Shown here: in pieces, positions 8,460-16,987 of the stretch
Layout of the letters: each line of letters begins with the position of its first letter
Numbering within the stretch: position 1 is the stretch's first letter
NCBI GenBank assembly: GCA_002154345.1
Contig: MUNB01000223.1
Coordinates: 1 to 48,610, forward strand
DNA: 48,610 nucleotides
Direction: 5' to 3'
Origin: Streptomyces griseus
GTDB taxonomy: Bacteria > Actinomycetota > Actinomycetes > Streptomycetales > Streptomycetaceae
Notes under the pieces: generated by a model
Seen by the model: only the letters and a program-made list of their open reading frames with translations
What the model was told of the DNA's origin: nothing
Databases searched by the model: none
Translations under genes and position numbers: made by a program

Positions 8460-8843
8460 TCAGCGCACGAGCAGGTCGAGCAGCCGTTCCACCTCGCCGG
8501 CCGGGTCGGTGGTCAGCCCGCTGTGCACGGCGCCGGGCTGGACGACCGTGGAGCGCGGGGCGATCAGCCAGCGGAACCGCCGCCCGGCGTCGTCGTCCGC
8601 CGCCTGACCGGCGCCCCGGCCGCCGCCGCAGACCCCTTCGACGGCGCGCAGGGCGGCCCGCACCCCGACGACGTCGGCGTCCGGGTCCAGTGCCTTCAGC
8701 TTCGCCTCGTCGAGGTGCGTACGGGCGGCGACGAACGAGTGCGCCCGGCAGTAGACCAGCACCCCCGCGTTGAAGCACTCGCCCCGCTCGACCCGGGGCA
8801 CGACGCGCAGGAGCGCGTACTCGAAGACGTCGCGCCGCGTCAT
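8460..8843 (-). CDS. DUF3037-family protein
   Basis: 127 residues. FEYALLRVVPRVERGECFNAGVLVYC at the N-terminus is the hallmark of the DUF3037 family, whose function is unknown to me. Its ATG overlaps the stop of the HipA-like kinase gene as ATGA, implying translational coupling and a stoichiometric partnership. No signal peptide or membrane segment is visible. It ends about 80 bp before the SDR operon promoter region. Confidence 0.85.
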   Translation of the reverse strand: MTRRDVFEYALLRVVPRVERGECFNAGVLVYCRAHSFVAARTHLDEAKLKALDPDADVVGVRAALRAVEGVCGGGRGAGQAADDDAGRRFRWLIAPRSTVVQPGAVHSGLTTDPAGEVERLLDLLVR

Positions 8844-9718
8844 CGGCCGCCCTCCTCGCCGGTACGGGCGGCCGCCGCCGCGCGGTCGCCGTCGACCGGT
8901 TTCGGCCGGGGCGGCAGCCGCTCGGTGAGCCAGCCGGGGGCCTGGGAGGGCCGGGTCGCGGTCGGCGCGTCCAGCGTGATCCGCTCGTGGATGCCGGCGG
9001 CCCGCGCGAGCAGCGGGGCGATGTAGGCGCGGCGCACCTCGTCGGCGGAGGCGAAGCCGGGCTCATCGGCCAGCCAGACGTCCGGCACGTCGGCGGTCAC
9101 CTCGGTGAGCAGTTCCTCGGTGACCAGCGGGGCGAGCTCGGCGGCGGCGGAGGCGATGTCCGGCCCGAAGGAGGCCAGCACATGGTCCGAGGCGTTGTAC
9201 GGCTTGGCGGCGGAGGCCTCGGCGCCCGGCCAGTTGTGGTGCCAGATCATGGTCGCGCCGTGGTCGATGAGCCAGAGGTCGCCGTGCCAGACGAGCAGGT
9301 TGGGGTTGCGCCAGGAGCGGTCCACGTTGTTGATCAGCGCGTCGAACCAGACGATCCGCCCGGCCTCGGCCGCCCCGACCTCGTAGGCCAGCGGGTCGAA
9401 CCCGAGCGAGCCCGGCAGGTAGTCCATCCCGAGGTTGAGTCCGCCGCTCGCGCGGAGCAGCTCCTGCACCTCCTCGTCGGGCTCGGCCAGACCGATGACG
9501 GGGTCGAGCTCGATGGTCACCAGCTCGGGCACCCGCAGTCCCAGTCGGCGGCCGAGTTCCCCGCAGATGATCTCGGCGACGAGCGTCTTGCGGCCCTGCC
9601 CCGCCCCGGTGAACTTCATGACGTACGTGCCCAGATCGTCCGCCTCGACGATGCCGGGGAGCGAGCCGCCCTCACGCAGAGGCGTGACATAGCGGGTCGC
9701 AGTGACCTCTTTCAGCAC
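8840..9718 (-). CDS. HipA-like kinase-fold protein
   Basis: About 292 residues from a GTG (MLKEVTATRYVTPLREGGSLPG). TYVMKFTGAGQGRKTLVAEI supplies the ATP-binding lysine region. FDALINNVDRSWRNPNLL gives a catalytic Asp/Asn-type loop and LWLIDHG the metal-binding Asp, as in HipA-like serine/threonine kinases. No HipB-like DNA-binding antitoxin adjoins it; the partner is DUF3037. An ATG 48 bases upstream (9766) is an alternative: it lacks a ribosome site, but a TATGCT element ends six bases before it, so a leaderless longer form is possible. The substrate is unknown. Divergent from an ArsR-like gene. Confidence 0.82.
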   Translation of the reverse strand: MLKEVTATRYVTPLREGGSLPGIVEADDLGTYVMKFTGAGQGRKTLVAEIICGELGRRLGLRVPELVTIELDPVIGLAEPDEEVQELLRASGGLNLGMDYLPGSLGFDPLAYEVGAAEAGRIVWFDALINNVDRSWRNPNLLVWHGDLWLIDHGATMIWHHNWPGAEASAAKPYNASDHVLASFGPDIASAAAELAPLVTEELLTEVTADVPDVWLADEPGFASADEVRRAYIAPLLARAAGIHERITLDAPTATRPSQAPGWLTERLPPRPKPVDGDRAAAAARTGEEGGR

Positions 9719-9892
9719 GTTACCGGGCCACCCATCTCTGCAGCTCTTCAGCCTTGCTTCCGGCATGAAGTGAGCATAGTAACCGACAGTGACCACGGGC
9801 GGCGGTCCGCAGGAGACGGCCAGCACCCATGGGACCGGAATATCCCGTCGCGGCCGCGGGTATTGGCCTGTTCGCCGTCCGATGGAGCGTCC

Positions 9893-10915
9893 ATGCTGCG
9901 GATCCACTTCACCCCCGAGGACTTGACGCGGGTCAAGGTGGCCCCCGGGCCGGATCTCCTGTGGGAGATCAGCAACAGCGTGCAGACCCTGCAACGGACC
10001 GACGGGGCACGGGTCTTCGGCGACTGGCGGCGCTGGGTGCGGCCCCGGCTCCCGGAGAGCCGCCGGCTGCTCTCCCCGCTGCTGCCGCCGTACGGCTACT
10101 CCCCCGACTTCCTCACCCCCACCTCCGGGGAGCGCACCACGCTCCGGGCCGCCGTCGACACCCTGCTCGGAACGCCGCGGCCGAGGCTGCGCGCGGAGCT
10201 GACCCGGCTGGCCGGATCGACGCCGCTGCCCGGCTGGGCCGCCGCCCTGGCCGAGGGCGACACGGACGCGCTCGCACGGCTGGGCGACGCGCTCCACGCC
10301 TATCAGGCGCAGGCGCTCCTGCCGCACTGGCGGCAGGTCCGCGCGGACCTGGAGGCCGACCGGGCGCTGCGGATGCGGCACCTGATGGACGGGGGCACCG
10401 AGGCCCTGCTGACCGGACTCGGGCCCGGCGTCCGCTGGCAGCCGCCCGTACTGGAGGTCGCCTACCCGGTCGAGCAGGACCTGTGGCTGGACGGCCGTGG
10501 ACTCGTGCTCCAGGCGTCGTTCTTCTGCTGGCCCACCCCGACCACTCTCGCGGACGGTGAACTGCCGCCCGTCCTGGTCCATCCCATCCACCACACGGCC
10601 GACTGGGCCGGGGGCCCCGGGGCGACGGGTCCGGCGACGGAGCGCGGTCCGCTCGGCCGTCTCCTCGGGCAGACCCGTGCGGACCTGCTCCGGGCCACCC
10701 GTACCGGCTGCTCCACCGTGGAGGCGGCCCGGCTGCTCCAGGTGACCCACCCGGCCGTCAGCCAGCACATGAACGTGCTGCGCGCGGCGGGGCTGACCAC
10801 CACCGTGCGCACGGCCGGCCGCGCCTTTCACGTCGCCACCGCCGAGGGGCGCGCGCTGCTGGCCGCGGAGGACCGGCGCGCCGGGCGCGGGCCGGGCGGC
10901 CAACCGCGCCCGTAA
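9893..10915 (+). CDS. ArsR-like winged-helix transcriptional regulator
   Basis: 340 residues. The DNA-binding part is at the C-terminus (about 255-330): CSTVEAARLLQVTHPAVSQHMNVLRAAGL is a winged helix of the ArsR type. The long N-terminal region (MLRIHFTPEDLTRVKVAPGPDLLWEI) is typical of large streptomycete ArsR-like regulators and probably senses an unknown ligand. The start has GGAG five bases upstream. It is divergent from the HipA-like gene, and a palindrome overlaps its stop codon ahead of the C39 peptidase gene. Confidence 0.82.
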   Translation: MLRIHFTPEDLTRVKVAPGPDLLWEISNSVQTLQRTDGARVFGDWRRWVRPRLPESRRLLSPLLPPYGYSPDFLTPTSGERTTLRAAVDTLLGTPRPRLRAELTRLAGSTPLPGWAAALAEGDTDALARLGDALHAYQAQALLPHWRQVRADLEADRALRMRHLMDGGTEALLTGLGPGVRWQPPVLEVAYPVEQDLWLDGRGLVLQASFFCWPTPTTLADGELPPVLVHPIHHTADWAGGPGATGPATERGPLGRLLGQTRADLLRATRTGCSTVEAARLLQVTHPAVSQHMNVLRAAGLTTTVRTAGRAFHVATAEGRALLAAEDRRAGRGPGGQPRP

Positions 10916-10927
10916 GCCTGGGCTTAC
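10912..10927. repeat. Perfect-arm palindrome over the regulator stop codon
   Basis: GTAAGCC-TG-GGCTTAC has seven-base perfect arms and includes the TAA of the ArsR-like gene. It could be an operator for that regulator in front of the peptidase gene (about 130 bp downstream) or a minor hairpin. Confidence 0.4.
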
Positions 10928-11055
10928 ACCGCTTGTGTCCGTCCCGGGCGGGCCGCCACGCTGGCTGCTTCCATCGCACCGCACCCGGCCGAGCGGCCCC
11001 CACCGCCGTTCCCGCGCCGGCGTTTCCGTACGGCACCCTCCCCACAGGAGCCCTC

Positions 11056-11769
11056 ATGCGCGCGAGACTTGTCACCGGCACGGTCGCAACGCTCTTCCTC
11101 GGAGCACTTCTTCTCCCCGGCACCGCCCAGGCGTCGCCCGCCCCCGCCGTCCCGGTCGTGGACGTACGGACCCATGACTCGACGGCCGGTACGGCCCTCG
11201 TCTCCGGCTACGACGAGCCGGGGGCCCGGCTCCGGGTCGCCGCCGGGCGCACGAGCGACGCACGCTGGCTGGAGATCGACTACCAGGTCCAGGAGACCGG
11301 CTACTGGTGCGGTCCCGCCGCGACGCGCATCGCGCTCTCCGCCCGGACCGCCGCGCCGAGCCAGGGCGAACTGGCCGCGCAGCTCGGCACGACCGAGGCG
11401 GGCACCGATCACATCGGCCAGGTCACGGGCGTGCTCAACGCGCGTCTCGGCGGCGGCTGGTACGAGACCAAGGAGATGCCGGACGACCCGCCCACCCAGG
11501 CGCAGCGGGACCTCCTGTGGCACGACATCGTGTTCGACATCGACCGCGACTACCCGCTGGTCGCCAACATCGTCGCCCCGCCGGGCAACCAGCCGCCCGG
11601 CTACCCGCCGGACCAGACGATCTACCACTACTTCACCGTCTTCGGCTACGACGCGGTCGACCGCACCGTTCTCATCGCGGACCCGGCGTCCTTCGGAGGC
11701 AACCAGATCTACTGGATCTCCTTCGACCAACTCGCCTCTCTCGTACCGCCGAAGGGCTACTCCGCCTGA
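11056..11769 (+). CDS. Secreted C39-family peptidase
   Basis: 237 residues with a classical Sec signal peptide (basic start, LFLGALLLPGTAQA, cleavage near residue 27). The mature domain has VQETGYWCGPAA with the catalytic Cys at residue 85, then YHYFTVFGYD supplying His, and IADPA the Asp, giving a papain-like C39_2 peptidase. Targets outside the cell are unknown. AGGAG lies five bases before ATG. It precedes a Rieske lipoprotein gene on the same strand with about 120 bp between them. Confidence 0.86.
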   Translation: MRARLVTGTVATLFLGALLLPGTAQASPAPAVPVVDVRTHDSTAGTALVSGYDEPGARLRVAAGRTSDARWLEIDYQVQETGYWCGPAATRIALSARTAAPSQGELAAQLGTTEAGTDHIGQVTGVLNARLGGGWYETKEMPDDPPTQAQRDLLWHDIVFDIDRDYPLVANIVAPPGNQPPGYPPDQTIYHYFTVFGYDAVDRTVLIADPASFGGNQIYWISFDQLASLVPPKGYSA

Positions 11770-11892
11770 CCGGCTGTCACCTCCTGCGTGAACAGATGCG
11801 CGGCGCGACACGTACCCCTGATCGAAGTCATCGAGGACGAGGCCCGGGACACCCCCCGGGCCCACCCGGACACCGACGAAGGGAATACCGCG

Positions 11893-12345
11893 ATGAGCGC
11901 AACGCAGGAGCGCCGGAGCCTCCTCGGACGCCGCACGGTGGTGGTGGCCGTGGGGGCGGCCGGGGCGGCGGCCGCCCTCACCGCGTGCGGCGGATCGGAC
12001 GATCCGGGAGGCTCGGACGCGGTCGAGCAGCCCGGGAGCGGCGGCGAGGGCAAAGGCGGCGAGGTGCTCGCCGCGGCCTCCGACATTCCGGAGGGCGGCG
12101 GGGTGGTCTTCGCCGCGCAGAAGGTCGTGGTCACCCAGCCGCGGCCGGGCGAGTTCAAGGCGTTCTCGTCCACGTGCACCCATCAGGGCTGCGCGGTCAA
12201 GGATGTCTCGGCCGGCACGATCACCTGCCCCTGCCACAACTCCACCTTCGACGCCGCCACGGGCAGCCCGACCGGCGGGCCCGCCACCCAGCCGTTGCCC
12301 GCCCGCGAGATCACCGTCGAGGGCGACGCGATCAGGCTGGCGTAG
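11893..12345 (+). CDS. Rieske [2Fe-2S] lipoprotein
   Basis: 150 residues. The N-terminus RRSLLGRR followed by a hydrophobic stretch and LTAC is a Tat-like lipoprotein signal, with a Gly/Ser linker after it. The cluster ligands are clear: CTHQGC near residues 96-101 and CPCHNSTFD about 16 residues later. It is probably a membrane-tethered electron carrier. It is far shorter than the cytochrome bc1 subunit QcrA and stands alone, so its redox partner is unknown. A GAAGGGA site precedes the ATG. Convergent with the next gene, nine bases apart. Confidence 0.9.
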   Translation: MSATQERRSLLGRRTVVVAVGAAGAAAALTACGGSDDPGGSDAVEQPGSGGEGKGGEVLAAASDIPEGGGVVFAAQKVVVTQPRPGEFKAFSSTCTHQGCAVKDVSAGTITCPCHNSTFDAATGSPTGGPATQPLPAREITVEGDAIRLA

Positions 12346-12354
12346 GACCGGTTC

Positions 12355-13020
12355 TCAGACCGCCGCCCTCCTCTGCCCGCGCGGTCGCTTCCAGCTGCCG
12401 AGGACGGCGTCGGTGGCGGTGACGGTGGCGACCAGGGCGAGGGTGTTACGGACCATGGCGGGGGTGTACTCGGCGGGCACCCCCGCGATGGCGTCGGCCG
12501 GGACGACGGCCGTGTAGCCGAGGTTGACCGCGTCGAAGACGGCGTTGGGGATGGCGATGTTGGCCGATACGCCGGTGATGACGAGGGTGCGGCAGCCGAG
12601 GTTGCGCAGCAGCGGGTCGACGTCGGTGCCGGCCAGGGGCGAGAGGCCGTGCAGCCGGCGGACGACGAGATCCTCGTCGGCCACCTCGATGGGCGGTGCG
12701 ACCCGGACGGCGGTGGTGCCGGAGTGCTGCTGGACGGGCAGCCGGGCGGCGGCACGGAAGAGCCGGGCGTTGCGGTTGCCGCCGCGCCCGTCGGGACGGC
12801 TCTCGGCGATCGCGTGCATCACCTGGACGCCGCTCTCGTGGGCGGCGGCGACGAGCCGGGCGACCTGGGCCAGGGCGCCCGACGAGCGTGCGGCGGCGGC
12901 GAGTTCGGGCAGGGCGCTGTCCGGCCCCACCACCCCCTGCTGGCACTCGACGGTCAGCAGGACGGTGGTGGCGGGGTCGAGCAGCGCGGTGAGCCGCTCC
13001 TGTGATTCCCTCGACGGCAC
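12355..13020 (-). CDS. Isochorismatase-fold protein with substituted catalytic triad
   Basis: 221 residues starting at a GTG five bases after GGGAGGAG; the longer frame to 13197 would overlap the divergent gene and has no ribosome site. The fold is that of isochorismatase-like cysteine hydrolases, but the three catalytic positions differ by my alignment. The usual Asp is E25 (TVECQQG), the usual Lys is R122 (LVVRR) and the usual nucleophilic Cys is A156 (GVSANIAIP). A normal amidohydrolase mechanism is therefore unlikely. It may have isochorismatase-like chemistry without a Cys, or a binding role. Divergent from a PPOX-fold gene. Confidence 0.82.
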   Translation of the reverse strand: MPSRESQERLTALLDPATTVLLTVECQQGVVGPDSALPELAAAARSSGALAQVARLVAAAHESGVQVMHAIAESRPDGRGGNRNARLFRAAARLPVQQHSGTTAVRVAPPIEVADEDLVVRRLHGLSPLAGTDVDPLLRNLGCRTLVITGVSANIAIPNAVFDAVNLGYTAVVPADAIAGVPAEYTPAMVRNTLALVATVTATDAVLGSWKRPRGQRRAAV

Positions 13021-13085
13021 GGGGGCTCCTCCCTTTCCCGGGGCGGGTTCCGTGGACGGGACCGGGCGCGCGAGAGTAGCGGCCA

Positions 13086-13114
13086 TTGCGTCATGAAGGA
13101 AGAGCGTCCATGAT
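13086..13114 (+). promoter_or_regulatory. Promoter of the PPOX-fold gene
   Basis: TTGCGT, 17 bases, CATGAT. Transcription would start near 13121, inside the inverted repeat that follows. Confidence 0.5.
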
Positions 13115-13115
13115 T

Positions 13116-13132
13116 TCTGACACCCAGTCAGA
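13116..13132. promoter_or_regulatory. Inverted repeat at the predicted transcription start
   Basis: TCTGAC-ACCCA-GTCAGA has perfect six-base arms and sits just after the -10 element of the PPOX-fold gene, where a bound repressor would block transcription. The binder is unknown. Confidence 0.5.
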
Positions 13133-13162
13133 TTCGGGCGGGATTCCAGGAGAGGGCGGCAC

Positions 13163-13633
13163 ATGACCGACACCCAGCGACGAGGCCGCCGGATCATGAT
13201 GACGCCCGAGGAGCGCGACGCCTACCTCGGCGAACAGCGCACCTGCCGGGTGGCCACGCTCGGCTCCGACGGCGCTCCGCACATCGGCGCGCTGTGGTTC
13301 GTCTGGGACGGCGGCTCGCTCTGGCTGTACTCCATCACCCGCAGCCGTCGCTGGTCCCAGCTCCGCAAGGACACCAGGATCGCCGTGGTCGTGGACGACG
13401 GCGAGGGGTACGAGGAGCTGCGCGGCGTGGAGCTCACCGGCCGGGCGGAGTTCATCGGCGAGGCTCCTCGCACGGGCGAGCCCTGCCCCGAACTCGTGGA
13501 GCCGGAGCGGCTGTTCCCGGTGAAGTACTTCGGCATCACGGAGATGCCCCACGACGGACGGCATGCCTGGCTGCGGCTCACCCCGGAGACGATCACCTCC
13601 TGGGACTTCCGCAAGCTCGCCGGTCTCACCTGA
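13163..13633 (+). CDS. PPOX-fold flavin/F420-binding protein
   Basis: 156 residues. MTPEERDAYLGEQRTCRVATLGSDGAPHIGALWFVWDGGSLW is a pyridoxamine-phosphate-oxidase-like split barrel. The repeated TR..RW.QLRKDTR segment is common in small actinobacterial FMN or F420 binders. It is too short and lacks features needed to call a true PdxH. It probably reduces or binds a flavin-type cofactor; the substrate is unknown. It is divergent from the degenerate isochorismatase gene and its 3' end overlaps the convergent LysR gene by eight bases. Confidence 0.82.
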   Translation: MTDTQRRGRRIMMTPEERDAYLGEQRTCRVATLGSDGAPHIGALWFVWDGGSLWLYSITRSRRWSQLRKDTRIAVVVDDGEGYEELRGVELTGRAEFIGEAPRTGEPCPELVEPERLFPVKYFGITEMPHDGRHAWLRLTPETITSWDFRKLAGLT

Positions 13634-14543
13634 CCCCGGCGGCCGCCACCCCCGCGCCCGCCGCCCGCAGCGCGTCCACCGCCGCGCGGACCGACGGGCG
13701 GCGGTCCGCGTCGGTGCGCCAGACCACATGGACGTGCCGTCGCACGGTCTGCCGCACCGGCACCAGGCGCACCCCGTCGGGAACCGGGCCGCGCCCCAGC
13801 CGGGGCGCCACACAGACGCCGAACCCGGCAGCGATCAGCGCGAGTTGCGTATGGTGCTCACCGGCCAGATGGGCGATGCGCGGCTCGATGCCCCGCGAGC
13901 GCAGGGTGAACATCAGCCACTCGTAACAGAATTCGCCCTCGGGCCAGGACACCCACGGGTCGTCCGCGAAGTCCTCCAGTTCCACCTCGTCGCGGTCGGC
14001 CAGCGGATGCCCGGCCGGCATGGCGATGTCCGGTGCGTCGTCGAGGAGTTCGGCCTTGGACAGGCCGCCGGGCACGGGCAGCCGCTTGTTGCTCCAGTCG
14101 AGCACGACGGCCAGGTCGACGTCCCCGCGCAGCACCGCGCGCAGCCCCTGCTCGGGCTCCAACTCCCGCGTACGGACGGTGAGGTCGGAGTGGTCGGCGC
14201 GCAGGGAGGTGAGCGTCGCGGGGAACAGCCCGCGCGCCGCGGTCGGGAAGGCGCAGATCCGTACCTCACCGACGACCTCGCCGCGCTGCGCCTCGATGTC
14301 GGACTGGGCCAGCTCCACCTGCGACAGGATCCGTGCGGCATGGTCCGCGAGCAGCCGGCCCGCGTCGGTGAGGCGGACACCCCGGCCGTTCCTGGCGAGC
14401 AGCCGCTGCCCGACCTCGCGCTCCAGCTTGGCCATCTGCTGCGAGACCGCCGACGTCGTGACGTGCAGTCCGTCAGCCGCCCCGCTCACCGAGCCGTGCC
14501 GGGCGAGGGCGTCCAGCGTGCGCAGCCGCTCCAGGTTCAACAT
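13626..14543 (-). CDS. LysR-family transcriptional regulator
   Basis: 305 residues. LERLRTLDALARHGSVSGAADGLHVTTSAVSQQMAKLEREVG is the N-terminal LysR helix-turn-helix, followed by the two-lobed effector domain (VRICAFPTAARGLFP onwards). No ribosome site precedes the ATG. Instead a TAGCAT element ends seven bases before it, so the message may be leaderless. It is divergent from an EamA exporter with a 74-bp gap; such pairs usually mean the LysR protein controls the exporter. Confidence 0.9.
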   Translation of the reverse strand: MLNLERLRTLDALARHGSVSGAADGLHVTTSAVSQQMAKLEREVGQRLLARNGRGVRLTDAGRLLADHAARILSQVELAQSDIEAQRGEVVGEVRICAFPTAARGLFPATLTSLRADHSDLTVRTRELEPEQGLRAVLRGDVDLAVVLDWSNKRLPVPGGLSKAELLDDAPDIAMPAGHPLADRDEVELEDFADDPWVSWPEGEFCYEWLMFTLRSRGIEPRIAHLAGEHHTQLALIAAGFGVCVAPRLGRGPVPDGVRLVPVRQTVRRHVHVVWRTDADRRPSVRAAVDALRAAGAGVAAAGVR

Positions 14544-14617
14544 GTAAGCGATGCTACGCGAACACACACAGAAACTCTCGCTTGTCCTACGAGGTCATCT
14601 TCGTCAGGCTGAACACC

Positions 14618-15646
14618 ATGAGCGCTCCCTGCGAGCCGCGGGCCACGGCCCCGGCGTCAGCACTTCCTCCGCCCGTTCCGTCCGCACCACCGGCCCGGCG
14701 CCCCGCTCTCGACTGGCGGATCCGGTTCGCGGCGCTCTCGCTCATCTGGGGGTTCAGCTTTCTGCTGATCAAGGTCGGGACCGAGGGCTACGCCCCGTTC
14801 CAGGTCACCTTCGGCCGGCTGCTCGCCGGTACGGCGGTGCTGGTCGCGGCCATGGCGATGCGCCGGGAACGGCTGCCGCGTTCGGCCCGGACCTGGGGGC
14901 ACCTCACGGTCGCGGCGTTCCTTCTGAACGCGCTGCCGTTCTCGCTCTTCTCCTACGCCGAGCTGACGATCCCCTCGACGCTGGCCGGCATCTGCAACGC
15001 GACCTCGCCGCTGTGGGGCATGGCGCTCTCGGTGGTCGCCCTGTCGGAGGACCGCCCGACCCGCCGCCGGGTGGCCGGTCTCGGTCTCGGCTTCCTCGGC
15101 GTCCTCACGGTGCTGGGCGCCTGGCAGGGCTTCTCCGGCCTGGACCTGCCGGGCACGGGCATGGCGCTGCTGGCCTCGTTCTGCTACCCGGTCGGCTGGA
15201 TCTACGTCCGCCGCACGCTGGCCGGCACCGGCTCGTCGACGCTGGCGCTGACGGGCAGCCAGCTCTTCCTCGGTACGGTGCAACTGGCCGTGGTGACACC
15301 GCTGTTCACCTCGGCGCCCACCTCCTTCCCGCTGCTCCCGACGCTCAGCGTCCTCGCTCTGGGCGCGCTGGGCACGGGCCTGGCGGTGCTGCTCCAGTAC
15401 GGCCTGGTCCAGGAGGTCGGTCCGACGACGGCCCAGATGGTCACGTACTTCATTCCGGTGATCGCGACGGCGGCGGGCGTCGCGCTGCTCGGCGAACGGC
15501 TGAGCTGGAACACCCCGGTCGGGGCGCTGATCGTCCTGGTAGGGGCGGCCCTCACCCAGAGCCGCGCCCGCCCGGCCGCCACCGCTGCGCCGAAGGAGCC
15601 CGCAGGTCCGCCGGGCGCGGACGCCCCACGTCTCAGCCGTAGTTGA
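14618..15646 (+). CDS. EamA/DMT-family exporter
   Basis: 342 residues with a Pro-rich head and about ten membrane segments in two EamA repeats. The first begins FAALSLIWGFSFLLIKVG; the second covers about 175-310 and ends near GVALLGERLSWNTPVGALIVLVGAAL. It is a probable drug/metabolite exporter of unknown substrate. There is no ribosome site before ATG. TTGTCC, 17 bases and CAGGCT end seven bases before ATG, so a leaderless transcript is possible. Likely target of the divergent LysR gene. The 3' end overlaps the MocR gene by 14 bp. Confidence 0.88.
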   Translation: MSAPCEPRATAPASALPPPVPSAPPARRPALDWRIRFAALSLIWGFSFLLIKVGTEGYAPFQVTFGRLLAGTAVLVAAMAMRRERLPRSARTWGHLTVAAFLLNALPFSLFSYAELTIPSTLAGICNATSPLWGMALSVVALSEDRPTRRRVAGLGLGFLGVLTVLGAWQGFSGLDLPGTGMALLASFCYPVGWIYVRRTLAGTGSSTLALTGSQLFLGTVQLAVVTPLFTSAPTSFPLLPTLSVLALGALGTGLAVLLQYGLVQEVGPTTAQMVTYFIPVIATAAGVALLGERLSWNTPVGALIVLVGAALTQSRARPAATAAPKEPAGPPGADAPRLSRS

Positions 15647-16973
15647 CCGGTCTCGCCGGCCCCGCGGCGGCGGCCACCGCGTCCGCCAGGGGGCCGATGT
15701 CCGCCGCGGTCAGCGGGGAGACGGTGAGCCGCACCCCGGGGGGCGTGTCCAGCCGGAAGCGCGCGCCCGGGGCCGCCGCCCAGCCCGCGTGGAGCAGCCG
15801 GGCGACCGCCCCGGTCTCGTCGCTCACGGGCACCCACACGTTCATCCCGCTACGCCCCCGGGCCGGCACGCCGCGCTCCGCCAGCGCCTGGATGAGCGCG
15901 TCCCGGCGGGCGCCGTAGGACCGCGCGACCGTACGGGTGTCGACGGCGCCCGAGGTCCACAGATGGAGCACGGCGCGCTGGAGCAGCCGGCTGACCCAGC
16001 CGGGCCCGAGCCGCTGCCGCCCCGCCACCCGGTCCACCGTGACGGCGTCCCCCGTGAGCGTGGCGACCCGCAGGTCCGGGCCGTACGCCTTGGCCGCCGA
16101 GCGGATGAACGCCCAGTGGGCGGTCGCCCCGGCCAGCGGGTGCAGCGGCAGGTCGACGATGGCGTGCCCGTGGTCGTCCTCGATCAGCAGCACGTCCGGG
16201 TGGCGGGCGAGGACCGCGCGCAGTTCCCGGGCGCGCGGCGCGTCCAGCGACGCGCCGGTCGGGTTCTGCGCCCGGTCGGTGACGACGAGGGCCCGCGCCC
16301 CGGCCCGCAGCGCCCGCTCCACATCGGCGGGCAGCGGACCTGAGTCGTCCACGCCGACCGGTACGGCGCGCAGCCCGAGCGCCGGTACGAGATCGAGCAC
16401 GCTGCCCCAGCCGGGGTCCTCCACCGCCACCGCGTCGCCCGGCCTGAGGTGCGCCGCGAGGACCCGCTCGATCGCGTCCAGGGCGCCGGAGGTCACGGCG
16501 AGGGGCCCGGCGGGAACCCCGTCGGCGTCCATCGCGGCGCGGGCGTACGCGGCGAACTCCGCGACCACCGGGGCCTGCCCGTACAGACCGTGGCTCTCCG
16601 CGTCGGCGGCGGCGGCCGCGGCGAGCGCCGGGCCCAGGCCGGGCAGCAGCTCCGGATCGGGGTTGCCCTCGCCGAGGTCCCGGACTCCCGGAGGCGCCTC
16701 GATCCGCAGCGATCCGCGCGACGTGCTGGCCGGGGCAGGACGCACCCGGCTCCCCCGGCGGCCCGCCGTCTCGATCACCCCGCGCTCGCGCAGCGTCCGG
16801 TAGGCGGCCGCCACCGTATTGGGATTGACCTCCAGGCGCGCCGCCAACTCCCGCATGGGGGGCAGCACATGGCCCGGCGGAAGGTCTCCGGAGCCGACCC
16901 CGCGCTCGACGCTGGCGGCAATCTCCGATGCGCGCCGCCCACTGATCCGATACTCTCCTAGCACAAACAACAT
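15633..16973 (-). CDS. MocR-type regulator (GntR domain fused to aminotransferase)
   Basis: 446 residues. An N-terminal GntR winged helix (about 10-75: LPPMRELAARLEVNPNTVAAAYRTLRERGVI) is joined to a fold-type I aminotransferase domain. SAAKAYGPDLR supplies the PLP lysine. MocR proteins sense PLP or an amino compound and regulate the divergent gene, here a PPOX-fold flavoprotein 26 bp away. The ATG has no ribosome site and lies right against the shared palindrome, so a leaderless message or a slightly later start remains possible. Confidence 0.88.
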   Translation of the reverse strand: MLFVLGEYRISGRRASEIAASVERGVGSGDLPPGHVLPPMRELAARLEVNPNTVAAAYRTLRERGVIETAGRRGSRVRPAPASTSRGSLRIEAPPGVRDLGEGNPDPELLPGLGPALAAAAAADAESHGLYGQAPVVAEFAAYARAAMDADGVPAGPLAVTSGALDAIERVLAAHLRPGDAVAVEDPGWGSVLDLVPALGLRAVPVGVDDSGPLPADVERALRAGARALVVTDRAQNPTGASLDAPRARELRAVLARHPDVLLIEDDHGHAIVDLPLHPLAGATAHWAFIRSAAKAYGPDLRVATLTGDAVTVDRVAGRQRLGPGWVSRLLQRAVLHLWTSGAVDTRTVARSYGARRDALIQALAERGVPARGRSGMNVWVPVSDETGAVARLLHAGWAAAPGARFRLDTPPGVRLTVSPLTAADIGPLADAVAAAAGPARPVNYG

Positions 16974-16987
16974 TATGCACTAGTGCA
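16961..16987. promoter_or_regulatory. Palindrome and direct repeat between MocR and PPOX genes
   Basis: TGCACTAGTGCA (16976-16987) is a perfect 12-base palindrome. GCAC also occurs 16 bases earlier at 16961, giving a direct-plus-inverted arrangement like that reported for MocR operators. It fills the 26-bp gap and would control both genes. Confidence 0.6.

Noticed and set aside
15637..16973. Long plus-strand open frames opposite the MocR gene and similar long shadows elsewhere (for example opposite gcvP and the nucleotidyltransferase fusion)
   Set aside because: They are low-complexity Arg/Gly/Pro/Val-rich translations in the complementary frame of strongly coding genes, as expected at high G+C.
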